NCBI GenBank assembly: GCA_030710605.1
Contig: CP092880.1
Span: 27,619,727 to 27,683,726, forward strand
Source of the DNA: Cordylochernes scorpioides
Lineage: Eukaryota > Arthropoda > Arachnida > Pseudoscorpiones > Chernetidae
Direction of reading: 5' to 3'
Length of the DNA: 64,000 bases
The position numbers and the translations under genes are program-made. Of the stretch, positions 19,245 to 27,538 are shown one piece after another. Each line of letters starts with the position of its first letter. Within the stretch, counting starts at the first letter, position 1. Below the pieces are notes generated by a model, which was not told the origin of the DNA, searched no databases, and saw only the letters and a program-made list of their open reading frames with translations.

Positions 19245-19615
19245 ATATAGTATAACTTCATCTTTGCCGGTCCCAAGCCCGGATAAAAAAGGAGGAGAAG
19301 GAGCAGTAACAAGCTCACTAAAAAACCTGGGCTAAGCTGGCCCGGCTGATAGTACCCTGTAAGGGCTCCTAATCCAGGGATACAGGATGAACAGCGTTTG
19401 TACTCCATGTTAGGAGCGGCTGCACATGGCATCTGTTCCTCATCTCAGAGGCGGCCATTTCTTTTAGAGCTAAGTCGGCCTGCTACTGAGTAGTGCCCCC
19501 AGTCTTAATGACAAAGGCTGACGGATTCTACTTCACCCAGTCATGATGGTTCTCAAATCTCAAGCTTTACAAGCTTGATACCCTAATATGATTGAGTGGA
19601 GATAAGAAAGTAGAA
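19245..19615 (+). repeat. Dispersed repeat A, copy 2
   Basis: It matches the copies at 9,540 and 45,640: TTTGCCGGTCCCAAGCCCGG, GGCTGATAGTACCCTGTAAG, and an A/G-rich tail after ATATGATTGAGTGG. Confidence 0.65.
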
Positions 19616-19659
19616 GAGGAATATAGTATACAAAAAAAGTTAAAGTAAATCATTTTTAA

Positions 19660-19725
19660 CTACACTGGGCTCTGGCACATTTGTGAGTGCAAAAGTCAAA
19701 CTGCTTTTCACATGTGTATAATGTT
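19660..19725 (+). repeat. SINE D left part, split by nested insertions
   Basis: GGGCTCTGGCACATTTGTGA through CTTTTCACATGTGTA is the first part of a plus-oriented SINE D. The rest resumes at 22,319 (ACATGTGG...CCACCATGATTATCATGG, to 22,405), so about 2.6 kb has been inserted in between. Confidence 0.65.
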
Positions 19726-19860
19726 GTTGTTGTTGCTAATTTCTCAAGTCGTTTAAACAATCAACATTAGGTCCCATTGTCTCAGCTTTTCTATTATAGT
19801 CTTGGGGTTTTCCAGGAGGTCTTTTTTGGAGAAGGAAAGAGGGGTGCTGTTGGTCTGAAG
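19726..19860 (-). repeat. LINE-like 3' tail with ACA repeats (split)
   Basis: On the minus strand this ends ...GAGAAATTAGCAACAACAAC, a 3' trinucleotide tail like the one at 53,522-53,537. An open reading GKPQDYNRKAETMG can be followed upstream. The sequence continues at 22,256-22,318 on the other side of the KH-bearing element. I infer a short 5'-truncated non-LTR insertion on the minus strand. Confidence 0.45.
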
Positions 19861-20032
19861 GGGTTTCTCTGGAGGGGTTTGGGATGGTCGGCGATTCCTT
19901 CTTGAGGGCATCTTGATTACTAATTGTCACTGAGCTGTCACTTAAAAAACGGCTATAATTAACCGAATGTCGACTGCGCCATGTTCTACCGAGTTAGGGT
20001 AAAGGTTCGAGCTGCAGTGAGAACTATAAATT
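19861..20032 (-). repeat. Inverted arm of snap-back palindrome (left)
   Basis: This is the reverse complement of 20,036-20,207 with very few differences, centred on TATAAATT-ATT-AATTTATA (20,025-20,043). It carries an inverted copy of the LTR end, primer-binding site, leader and the first 17 gag codons. Confidence 0.85.
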
Positions 20033-20086
20033 ATTAATTTATAGTTCTCACTGCAGCTCGAACCTTTACCCTAACTCGGTAGAACA
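20025..20086 (+). repeat. 5' LTR stub
   Basis: TATAAATTATTAATTTATAG through CTAACTCGGTAGAACA is identical to the last 62 bp of the 3' LTR (22,194-22,255). The other 249 bp of the 5' LTR are missing. Confidence 0.8.
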
Positions 20087-20105
20087 TGGCGCAGTCGACA
20101 TTCGG
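20087..20105 (+). promoter_or_regulatory. Primer-binding site
   Basis: TGGCGCAGTCGACATTCGG starts directly after the LTR end (...GAACA) with the obligatory TGG of a tRNA-primed site. The tRNA is not identified. Confidence 0.7.
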
Positions 20106-20156
20106 TTAATTATAGCCGTTTTTTAAGTGACAGCTCAGTGACAATTAGTAATCAAG

Positions 20157-20534
20157 ATGCCCTCAAGAAGGAATCGCCGACCATCCCAAACCCCTTCAGA
20201 GAACCCTGCCTCGCCGACCAGCACCGACATCCTCAGGTCCATAGCCGCACTGTTGCAGCAGATGGCTACTCGGAATCCGACACCGACTGTCCCATTAGGA
20301 GCTCCTCCTCACCACGCCACAAAAATCATCCAGCTTCCTAAACTGGCTTCCCCGGAGGAGTTAACGATGTCTTGTTTCCGCGATTGGAAACAACGTTGGA
20401 ACGACTACGTGGACGCCCAACAAGTAGCCACCTTCCCGCTATCCACACAGCAAGTGACTTTGCGTGCCGCCCTCCATTCCGAATGGACCATCCTTTGGCA
20501 ATCAGGCCGCCTTCATCCGTATCCGGATCCGTGA
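20157..20534 (+). pseudogene. gag: Gag N-terminal part, frame-broken
   Basis: The frame starts at ATG 20,157 with MPSRRNRRPSQTPSENPASP and runs through TDILRSIAALLQQMA, PKLASPEEL, CFRDWKQRWNDYVDAQQVA and [12 protein letters not shown], the N-terminal gag segment of a Gypsy element. It changes frame at about 20,510, where the second frame takes over with [18 protein letters not shown]. Gags of this kind normally have tens of residues between these two segments, so an internal deletion with loss of frame is inferred. Programmed shifting is unlikely because no slippery site is evident. Confidence 0.7.
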
Positions 20535-22053
20535 CAGGTTAATATGTGGCCTGTTTGATAAAGACCTCCAACGAAAAGTACTGGCGGAGCAGTACAATTC
20601 CGACCTCTCCCTGGACCGAGTCCTCTCAATTTGCATCGCACATGAGAGTGCTACCGCCGTGGGCGCGTCTCTTTCACCCTCCCCAACCACCTCCCCCGAA
20701 GCCTTCATTGCAACCAGACGTGCACCATCAACCTACAAGCATCAACAAGCCAGCTCGTCTGAAACCTCACCTAAGGCCAACCGTTTCTTTCAGAAACCCT
20801 ATGATCCTAACGACCCCTGCTCCGGATGTGGGGCTAACCCAAGACACCGCCGTGACCAGTGCCCAGCAAAAGACATAGAATGTAACAAATGCGGCATCAC
20901 CGGGCATTACGGAAGGGTTTGCCGACAACTGAAACGGAAACCCACAACCAAACCTAATATCCCGCCACCCGCAACCAGAAACAATCAGTCCCAACCAGGA
21001 CCCTCAAACACAGTTGTTGCAGCTGGAGTACGCAACGAACTCATAACCATCCCGACCGATATCAACCATAAGTTACACCAAATCCGTTGGCTGGCGGACC
21101 CGGGGTCAGATCTGGATCTAATCCCAGAATCAGAATTCCTGTTACTGGATGAGCAGACCCGATCAGCACTCAACCCGAAGAACGTCCCTTGCGTAGGAGC
21201 CAACGGCATCAGCTTAAGTCCTTGTGGATCGTTCGTCGCGGCACTGCATCTCAACGGGAAAACATACAGTACTACCGTTGGAGTCTGCAAGCACCTGAAC
21301 GCCCCTCTCTTGTGCAAGAGCGGATGCAAAGCCTTAGGACTTCTGCCGGATAACTGGCCCCATTCAATGATCGTCAATGCCATAACCAAAAAAGGCTCAT
21401 CACAAGTCACTATACCAAATGATCTCGCCGGTGCCATCATTGGGAAAGGTGGTCAACGCATCAGGAAGATCCGGCGCGAGTCTGGTGCGGGGATCACCAT
21501 AGATGAGTCTCAACCTGGTAGCAACGAACGGGTCATCACCATCTCTGGCACGCCCCAGCAGATCCAGATGGCCCAGTACCTCTTGCAGCAAAATGTAAGA
21601 GAACATTCCTTTCGGAAGCGATACAATCGCAACGCCAAGCCACTCTCACATTTGGAAGTGGGAGCAATAGTCCTTGTCCAGGATCACCGCACAAAATATT
21701 GGAACCTCCTTGCTGAGGTTCTCGAACAACTTCCACGCGGTCGCAGCTACCTCATCCGGACCGACGCCGGACGCCTTCTTCGCCGTAATCGCAGATTCTT
21801 ACGACCTTTCGTGCCTCCACCGTACACCACCCCACCCAACTCAGCTCAACATCAGCAGACCTTATCCCCTCGAACCCGAGAACCGAACCCGCGTTATAGC
21901 AACTACGTTGGATCGGTCCCAAGTCCCAATCTCCAGGGGGGGCATGAGAAAAGAGGCAGCCAGCGGGCGACGCTGGCATCCTGGGACGCTGGCTGGCCAG
22001 CCGGCCTGCGCGCGCACCGGGGGCTGCGCGCGCACTTTTCGAACACCGCCTGA
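20510..22053 (+). CDS. Fused gag C-terminus - protease - KH domain - integrase tail
   Basis: One uninterrupted frame (open from 20,464, homologous from about 20,510, TGA ending at 22,053) carries four blocks. First, a gag end with two zinc knuckles, [15 protein letters not shown] and [14 protein letters not shown] (20,819-20,934). Second, a retropepsin-like domain around [15 protein letters not shown], where the active-site triplet is Asp-Pro-Gly rather than DTG/DSG (21,096-21,104). Third, a KH domain at 21,397-21,603 with [19 protein letters not shown] (GxxG loop GKGG) and [17 protein letters not shown], the third-KH type of hnRNP K. Fourth, an integrase C-terminal domain ([12 protein letters not shown]...[10 protein letters not shown], to about 21,810), then a Pro-rich tail reading into the LTR. 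The polymerase and integrase core are absent. Confidence 0.85.
21397..21603 (+). other. Captured KH domain (hnRNP K KH3 type)
   Basis: Sixty-nine codons without intron encode a complete type I KH fold: first strand SSQVTIPN, helix, GKGG loop in [17 protein letters not shown], strands with [19 protein letters not shown], and a C-terminal helix. Known KH3 domains of hnRNP K bind C-rich single-stranded nucleic acid. The proteins flanking it are retroelement-derived on both sides, in the same frame. Confidence 0.85.
21933..21944 (+). promoter_or_regulatory. Polypurine tract
   Basis: CCAGGGGGGGCA directly precedes TGAGAAAAGAGG, the proposed start of the 3' LTR. A G-rich purine run adjoining TG is the usual site of plus-strand priming. 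Confidence 0.6.
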
Positions 22054-22255
22054 TATCGCCGGCTTGTTTACCGCCCGTCGCTACAACCTACGGCGGTTCC
22101 TTCTATTATATAATACTCTAGGCGCTGGTGGAGTAAAAACTGTACTCCACCTGCCTCTTATAATTGTATGTAATCTTTGGACACTTATTAAAATATAAAT
22201 TATTAATTTATAGTTCTCACTGCAGCTCGAACCTTTACCCTAACTCGGTAGAACA
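21945..22255 (+). repeat. 3' LTR of the KH-bearing element
   Basis: It is 311 bp from TGAGAAAAGAGGCAGCC to CTCGGTAGAACA. It contains GGCTGGCCAGCCGGCC and GCGCGCGCAC motifs, a TATA-like TTATATAATACTC (22,107) and the palindrome TATAAATTATTAATTTATA (22,194-22,212). The main frame ends inside it at 22,053. Confidence 0.75.
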
Positions 22256-22405
22256 GGTGCTGTTGGTCTGAAGACCTGGAAGTACCACTCAGTGTGACTT
22301 TGCTTATTTTGGTCTCCTGACATGTGGAGTACTTAGGATAAAAGCAGTTGCCAACTTCTACCCACCATGATTATCATGGCCTGTTCCACGTGTACTAGGG
22401 ATAAT
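22256..22405. repeat. LINE-tail continuation and SINE D right part
   Basis: After the 18-bp direct repeat, 22,274-22,318 continues the minus-strand LINE-like sequence. SINE D resumes at 22,319 and ends near 22,405 (GCCTGTTCCACGTGTACTAG). Confidence 0.5.
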
Positions 22406-22654
22406 ATGAAAAAAAAAACTATATTATAGAGCCAACCTAAAAATGGTGTTTTCGATAGAATGTTTACTTATTAAACCTATAGGTTACCTGGGTGATAAAG
22501 TAAAATATCTATTTTTGCATTGAAAGAGAATCTATCATAAATTATCATCAAAACGACCGAGTCTCCAATGAGAGGTCATCTCCTTGAGAGACTGGGGGTT
22601 GTTGTTTTTTGGGATGTGGTCTTTCATACTGTAATTTAGAGCCTGCAAATATTC
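22406..22654. other. No feature recognised
   Basis: About 250 bp of AT-rich DNA without a frame or repeat partner that I can identify. Confidence 0.5.
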
Positions 22655-22950
22655 TTCTTAATCCAAGTACACGTGGTACAGGCCATGATAATCATGGTGG
22701 GTAGAAGTAGGCGACTGCTTTTACTGTAAGTGCACTACATGTTTACATATGTGAATAGCAGTTCGACTTACACTTACAAATGTGCCAGAGCTCCGTTTGA
22801 TTACTTTCACTCGCTGGTGGGGTTTGACTTTTGCAAGAATCGGGGGCCAATAAGGTTTTTTTTAAATAAAAAAAAAGGTGTCAAATGCGGTAATCAAACC
22901 CGGGTCGTAGCGGTCAAACCCCAACAGTTTAGACCATCCTTCCACCCACC
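22655..22950 (-). repeat. SINE family D, copy with tRNA-like head
   Basis: It is a full-length copy on the minus strand: head at about 22,950-22,870 with TGGTCTAAACTG and GGGTTTGATTACC, body, and end at CCACGTGTACTTGG (22,662). The variant B box (TACC) suggests a decayed promoter. Confidence 0.75.
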
Positions 22951-22984
22951 AAGTAGAAACAAACAATCAACCAAATAATTCTAC

Positions 22985-23150
22985 GATCTGATAAGTCACA
23001 ACTTGGTTATAAACACAAGGTAATAAGACCATACCCAAATAAATAAACTGTGTGACGTTTCGGTAACAACGCTGTTACACAACATCACACACTAATTATA
23101 TATTTGGATTTGTTCTTATTACCTCGTGGTTATAATCTATAATCCAAATT
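22985..23150. mobile_element. Foldback MITE family C, short copy
   Basis: The arms TTATAAACACAAGGTAATAA and TTATTACCTCGTGGTTATAA are inverted, and the centre holds GTGTGACGTTTCGGTAACAA and its partner. It is about 160 bp without the long internal loop of the 17-kb copy. Confidence 0.65.
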
Positions 23151-23951
23151 GTTCCTTGTCATTATACAAGAAATATTTGATATTGTTCAGATTGATAGTT
23201 AAATTCTACCTGTTTTGCATGATAGTTAAATTATACATGTTTTGCATAATTTTCTTTTTTTTTTGTAAAATACTTTTTATTCTGTTTTTAATTCATGTGA
23301 CCACGTGCCAAAGGATGTATAAATAGATGTTTTGTTGATTAAAATCAGACAAGATATTCTACAAAATAAAGGATATATCAATCCCCGATTTCGACGACCC
23401 GGCCCTGACACTTAGTCAAGAGCTCATCGCCCAACAGCTGCCCTCCTGCAAGGCCAGGGGGACCACCTCTACTCCACCAACTCGCCATGTGTAAATAGCC
23501 AGGACAAGGTGACTCGCGAGCTGTGCTCGAATGTAAAACCTGTAAATTGAGACGAAATAAATAAATAAAATAAAATCAGTGTGTTTGTGAAGTACGCCTG
23601 TGTGTGGGATTCCCTTTTATAGAGTAGATCTTCCTTTGGAAGTCGACGAGTGATCGCCTCAACGTAAATCAATTACAGTCCTCAGAAGGTGGCGGAGGCA
23701 TAGAGATTGGTATTTGTAAGTTGAACACCGCCTCCAGCCAAGGTTAAACAAATTTGGTCCTGATCGAGCCCGATCCTAGGGAAGCTAAGAAAGTTGGGGA
23801 ATAAAGGAATCTAAAGAAGCTAAGAAAATTGAAGAAATAATTCTAAAGAAACTAAGAAAATTGAAGAAGAAATAATTCTAAAGAAGTTAAGAAAAAATTT
23901 AAATGTTTCTGAAGAACTTTAAAAAAATTAAGCTGATTGTTAAAGGAAATT
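23151..23951. other. AT-rich DNA, LTR-element debris and short tandem repeats
   Basis: The stretch 23,150-23,340 is AT-rich. The stretch 23,345-23,500 can be read on the plus strand as SIPDFDDPALTLSQELIAQQ with stops after it, and is followed by ATAAATAAATAAAATAAAAT and CAGAAGGTGGCGGAGGC, which looks like the end of an unidentified LTR element. The stretch 23,800-23,900 has three copies of a roughly 35-bp unit (AAGAAGCTAAGAAAATTGAA). Confidence 0.35.
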
Positions 23952-24011
23952 CCTCCACAGGAAGTGACGTCAGTTCCAGGGTTGCTGAGCCAGCAATTTC
24001 ACTTCGCTACA
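23952..24011 (-). repeat. Remnant of 3' LTR of minus-strand Gypsy
   Basis: CCTCCACAGGAAGTGACGTC to CACTTCGCTACA matches the end of the intact 5' LTR at 33,965-34,023 with a few changes. The remaining 215 bp are gone. It abuts a polypurine tract (minus strand GAGAGGGGGGCTA, 24,012-24,024). Confidence 0.75.
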
Positions 24012-24044
24012 TAGCCCCCCTCTCAAAGGAAATCGACCCGATAC

Positions 24045-26760
24045 TCAGCAGGAGACCTGCGCCTCCAGTCTACGAGCTCGCGACCGCGTAATAGGGCCAG
24101 GGATATCCAGGTCTCCTGGTTTGGGGACCTCCTCCTGGGCCAAGGGGGGTTGCCTCCCTTCCGCTGGAACTTCTTCCTTTTGAGGACTTGATAAGTCGTC
24201 TTCCATGTCCTCCTCCAGGTGGTCCTCCCGCTTCTCTGGATCTAAATAGGTCTTCATCCTGCAGATGTGAACTATGTCCTTTGTTTTACGACGACCATGC
24301 TGGTCTCCGAATGTCTCCACTTCATATGTCACATCGGATATTTTTCTTGTTACTTTATATGGGCCGAAATAACGTCGCATTAGTTTTTCAGACAAACCCA
24401 CCTTGCGCACAGGGATATAGATCCAAACGAGAACTCCGGGCTGATAGATTATGTTTCTGTGATGGGCGTCGTAACGGAGTTTATTTCCTCCCTGGGACCT
24501 CATAGTGTGAATGCGTGCCAGCTGTCGCGCTTCTTCGGCCCTTGATCCTAGAGTCTGGATGAAGTCATCTTCATCCTCTGAAGGAAATTTGGGGAATAGC
24601 AAGTCTAGTGGGGTTTCCGCCTCACGCCCGTGCACAAGGTAGAATGGACTAAACCCCGTGGACTCTTGCTTCGCCGTGTTGTATGCGAACGTCACGAATG
24701 GGAGAATCTCATCCCAATCTTTCTGGTTGACGTCCACATACATGGACAGCATGTCTGCTATTGTCTTATTCAACCTTTCAGTGAGTCCATTGGTCTGAGG
24801 GTGGTAGGCGGTTGTTGTCCGATGAGTTATTCTGCAGTGTTTGTTCAGATCACGAATCATTGAAGATGTAAAATTTCGTCCTCGGTCTGTGATAACTTCT
24901 CTCGGCGCACCGTGCTTCAGAATTACATCTTTAATGAAGAATTTCGCTACTTCCACTGATTCACTTGTCGGTAGAGCTTTCGTGATCGCAAACTTGGTGA
25001 GGTAATCCGTACAGACAATGATCCATCGATTCCCGCACATAGATTTTGGAAACCTTCCAAGGAGATCCATTCCCACTTTTTCGAAGGCGGCTATAGGCAC
25101 AGGTATCGGCTGCAAAAGTCCTGGAGGGAGTTGGGGCTGGCGTTTGCGTCGCTGACAATCTGGACAGTGAGCCACATACTTCCTAATATTTCTATACATT
25201 ACGGGCCAGTAGAATTTTTTTCTTATTCGATCATATGTCTTAGTAAATCCAAGATATCCTGAAGTGGGAGAATCATGTAAGTTTCTCAGTATTTCAGGCC
25301 TCAAGTGGCGGGGGACCACCAGAAACCATTCCCTTCCCATTGGATCGTAATTTTTTTTATGGAGAGTATCGTTTATTTTTATAAAGGACTTGTTAGATGT
25401 TTCCTGTTGGATTTTGTCGGCTATCTTCGTGAGGTCCGAGTCTTTCATTTGTTCCCGTCCAAAATTCTGTAAGGCAACTATGCAAGGAATATCTTCTTCT
25501 ATATCTTCACTACAATTTAGGGGACTTCTTGATAAACAGTCAGCGTCCTGATGTTTTCTTCCGCTCTTGTGCACAACAGTAACATCAAACTCCTGCAGCC
25601 GAAGAGCCCATCTTGCTAACCTCCCACATGGGTCCTTGAGGTTGGTCAGCCAGCACAAGGAGTGATGGTCAGTTACGATAGTGAATGGACGTCCAAAAAC
25701 ATACGGCCGGAATTTGCCAATAGCCCAAATAATAGCAAGACATTCTATCTCAGTCGTCGAATAATTTCTTTCCGCCTTATTGAGCGTTCTCGATGCATAG
25801 GCAATGGCTCTTTCCTTTTCCTTTTGAATTTGCGCTAAAACTGCTCCTATTCCATAGTTGCTCGCATCAGTATGTATTTCTGTTGGGGATGAATGATCAA
25901 AATGTCCCAAGACAGGCTCAGAAATTAGGGCTGACTTGAGAGCTTCAAATGCGTGCCGCTCTTCTATGTTCCAACTAAACACTGAATCTTTCTTTAAAAG
26001 AGCGTTAAATGGTTGGGCTATATGGGCATAATTGGGTATGAAACGGCGGTAGTAGGAAGATAGCCCTAGGAAACTTCTAACTTCTTTTAGCGACTTTGGT
26101 CTGGGGAAGTCACGGACTGCTCTAATTTTTTCTGGATCGAGACATATTCCATCTCCACTCACCTCATGTCCAAGAACTGTTATAGTTTTCGCACCAAACC
26201 TGCATTTCCCCGAGTTGAGGCACAAGCCATCCTTCCTCAAACAGCCTAATACCAGCTGAAGGCGTCTCAGATGTTCCTCAAAATCATCGGAAAAAACGAC
26301 TATATCATTAAGGTGACAGAGACAGATTGTCCACTTAAGACCCTTCAAGAGGCCGTCCAACATTCGTTCGAATGTAGCTGGAGCGTTGTATAACCCAAAT
26401 GGCATCACTTTGAACTCATACAATCCATCTGGGGTTATGAATGCAGTCTTCTCACGGTCCGCTTCCTCCACGTCGATCTGCCAGTATCCAGATTGGAGAT
26501 CCATAGAGGAATAAAATCGTGCTCCCTGTAGACAGTCCAAAGTGTCGTCGATCCTTTGGAGCGGGTAAACATCCTTTTTTGTTATCTTATTAAGGCGGCG
26601 GTAATCGACGCAGAATCTCCAGCTGCCATCTTTTTTCCTGACCAAAACGACCGGTGAGGCCCATGGGCTCGCAGAGGGCTGAATAATACCAATTTCTTCC
26701 ATTTTATTTACCTCCTCTTGAATAATTTGACGTTCCGCTGGTCTACTCGGTACGGTCGTT
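24045..26760 (-). pseudogene. pol: Gypsy pol: reverse transcriptase, RNase H, integrase (RT active site lost)
   Basis: A long open frame encodes RT (MEEIGIIQPSASPWASPVVL, RFCVDYRRLN, MPFGLYNAPATFERM), RNase H (EIHTDASNYGIGAVLAQ, TTEIECLAIIWAIGKF), the zinc domain (H...H with CPDCQRRK), the integrase core (VGMDLLGRFP, VITDRGRNFTSS, NGLTERLNKT) and a C-terminal domain (VWIYIPVRKVGLSEK, RRYFGPYKV). The polymerase motif YLDD is changed to HLND (about 26,305), replacing the first catalytic Asp with Asn, so the RT should be inactive. A frameshift near 26,705 separates it from the protease. It is the downstream half of the element whose gag is at 32,400-33,783. Confidence 0.9.
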
Positions 26761-27202
26761 GTTTAGTGGGAAGGTGTATCAGCTGACAAGATGCGGGCTC
26801 TATTCTGTATTCCCGTTCCGCGTAGAGAGGTGAGTTGTTCTTGGGTGTGTCCTCGACTAGGAATTCCTCTAAAAAAAAGTGTATCTTCTGCAGAATCAAT
26901 TACCGCCCTGGATAACTTCAAAAAGTCCAATCCGAGGATCACATCGTGACTACAGTCCTCCAGAACAATAAATTCGAAATTTTCCTGCAGACCATTTAAG
27001 TCCAATTTTAAAGAGCAGCGTCCTTTCGGTTTTATAATTTTACCGTTGGCCACTCTTAAGCTCACGTCAGTTTCGGCAAACATTATTTTCTTCAATTTGA
27101 ATCTGAACCTCTCGGACACGACAGAATAAGAAGCCCCAGAATCAACAAGGGCACTGGTTATATTTCCTTCTATTTTAATATTTATATAATTTCCTTTCAT
27201 AT
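26761..27202 (-). pseudogene. pol: Gypsy protease segment
   Basis: The minus strand from 27,198 encodes a retropepsin: INIKIEGNITSALVDSGASY (catalytic DSG, about 27,150), VANGKIIKPKGRC and HDVILGLDFLK (about 26,930). After a frameshift near 26,890 the linker EYRIEPASCQLIHLPTK leads to RT. The domain is cut at its N-terminal side by the plus-strand Gypsy. The frame continues beyond that insertion at 32,400 (PPSSTTVDMKGN across the joint). Confidence 0.85.
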
Positions 27203-27538
27203 TGTTACATCATGATTAATGGCGTATTTATTATATTATTTTTAATATATTTGAAATTTAAATTATATATTTATTTATTTTTATATTCTATGATATTTAA
27301 TTAAAACAGATTATTTTTAGATTATCATCATTTGTATTTAGGTACACTGTGACTTCACTGCTCTCTTTGATGTGAGAAAATAAATAAATGATTCTGGTGG
27401 CTACATAAAGTAGACTTATCTCATTATTCCCTTTTATAAATTTGTAGGATGGTTGAAACACGCTCTGGTAAGATGCAAGACCCAGCACCGGAGAGAATCA
27501 AGGCTGAAGAGTCTGCCAAGCCGCAACCTGGTGCAACA
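27203..27538 (+). repeat. 5' LTR of the intact Gypsy
   Basis: It runs from TGTTACATCATG to GGTGCAACA. The gag ATG (27,449) lies inside it, 90 bp before its end, so the U5 part is protein coding. AT-rich promoter-like DNA (TTTTTATATTCTATG) lies near 27,285. AATAAATAAATG occurs at 27,379. Confidence 0.9.

Larger units (their letters stand above)
19861..22255 (+). mobile_element. Gypsy-derived element carrying an hnRNP K-type KH domain, snap-back insertion
   Basis: The unit consists of a 170-bp inverted duplicate of its own 5' end (19,861-20,032), a 62-bp LTR stub (20,025-20,086), primer-binding site, gag, protease, KH domain, integrase tail, polypurine tract and a 311-bp 3' LTR (21,945-22,255). 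It is flanked by a perfect 18-bp direct repeat GGTGCTGTTGGTCTGAAG (19,843-19,860 and 22,256-22,273). GC content is clearly above the surroundings. RT, RNase H and the integrase core are absent, so it is non-autonomous, and the 18-bp duplication differs from the 4-6 bp made by Gypsy integrases. Confidence 0.8.

Noticed and set aside
20138..20341. Alternative plus frame starting at 20,138 and its mirror at 19,736-19,930
   Set aside because: Both arise from the inverted arms. The gag reading from 20,157 fits known gag style, and the mirror frame is a consequence of the palindrome.
21397..21603. Exon of the host hnRNP K gene
   Set aside because: It is flanked in frame by retropepsin and integrase tail, without splice signals, inside an LTR-bounded unit.
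24188..24505. Plus-strand frames opposite Gypsy integrase
   Set aside because: Antisense shadows of an 885-codon pol frame.
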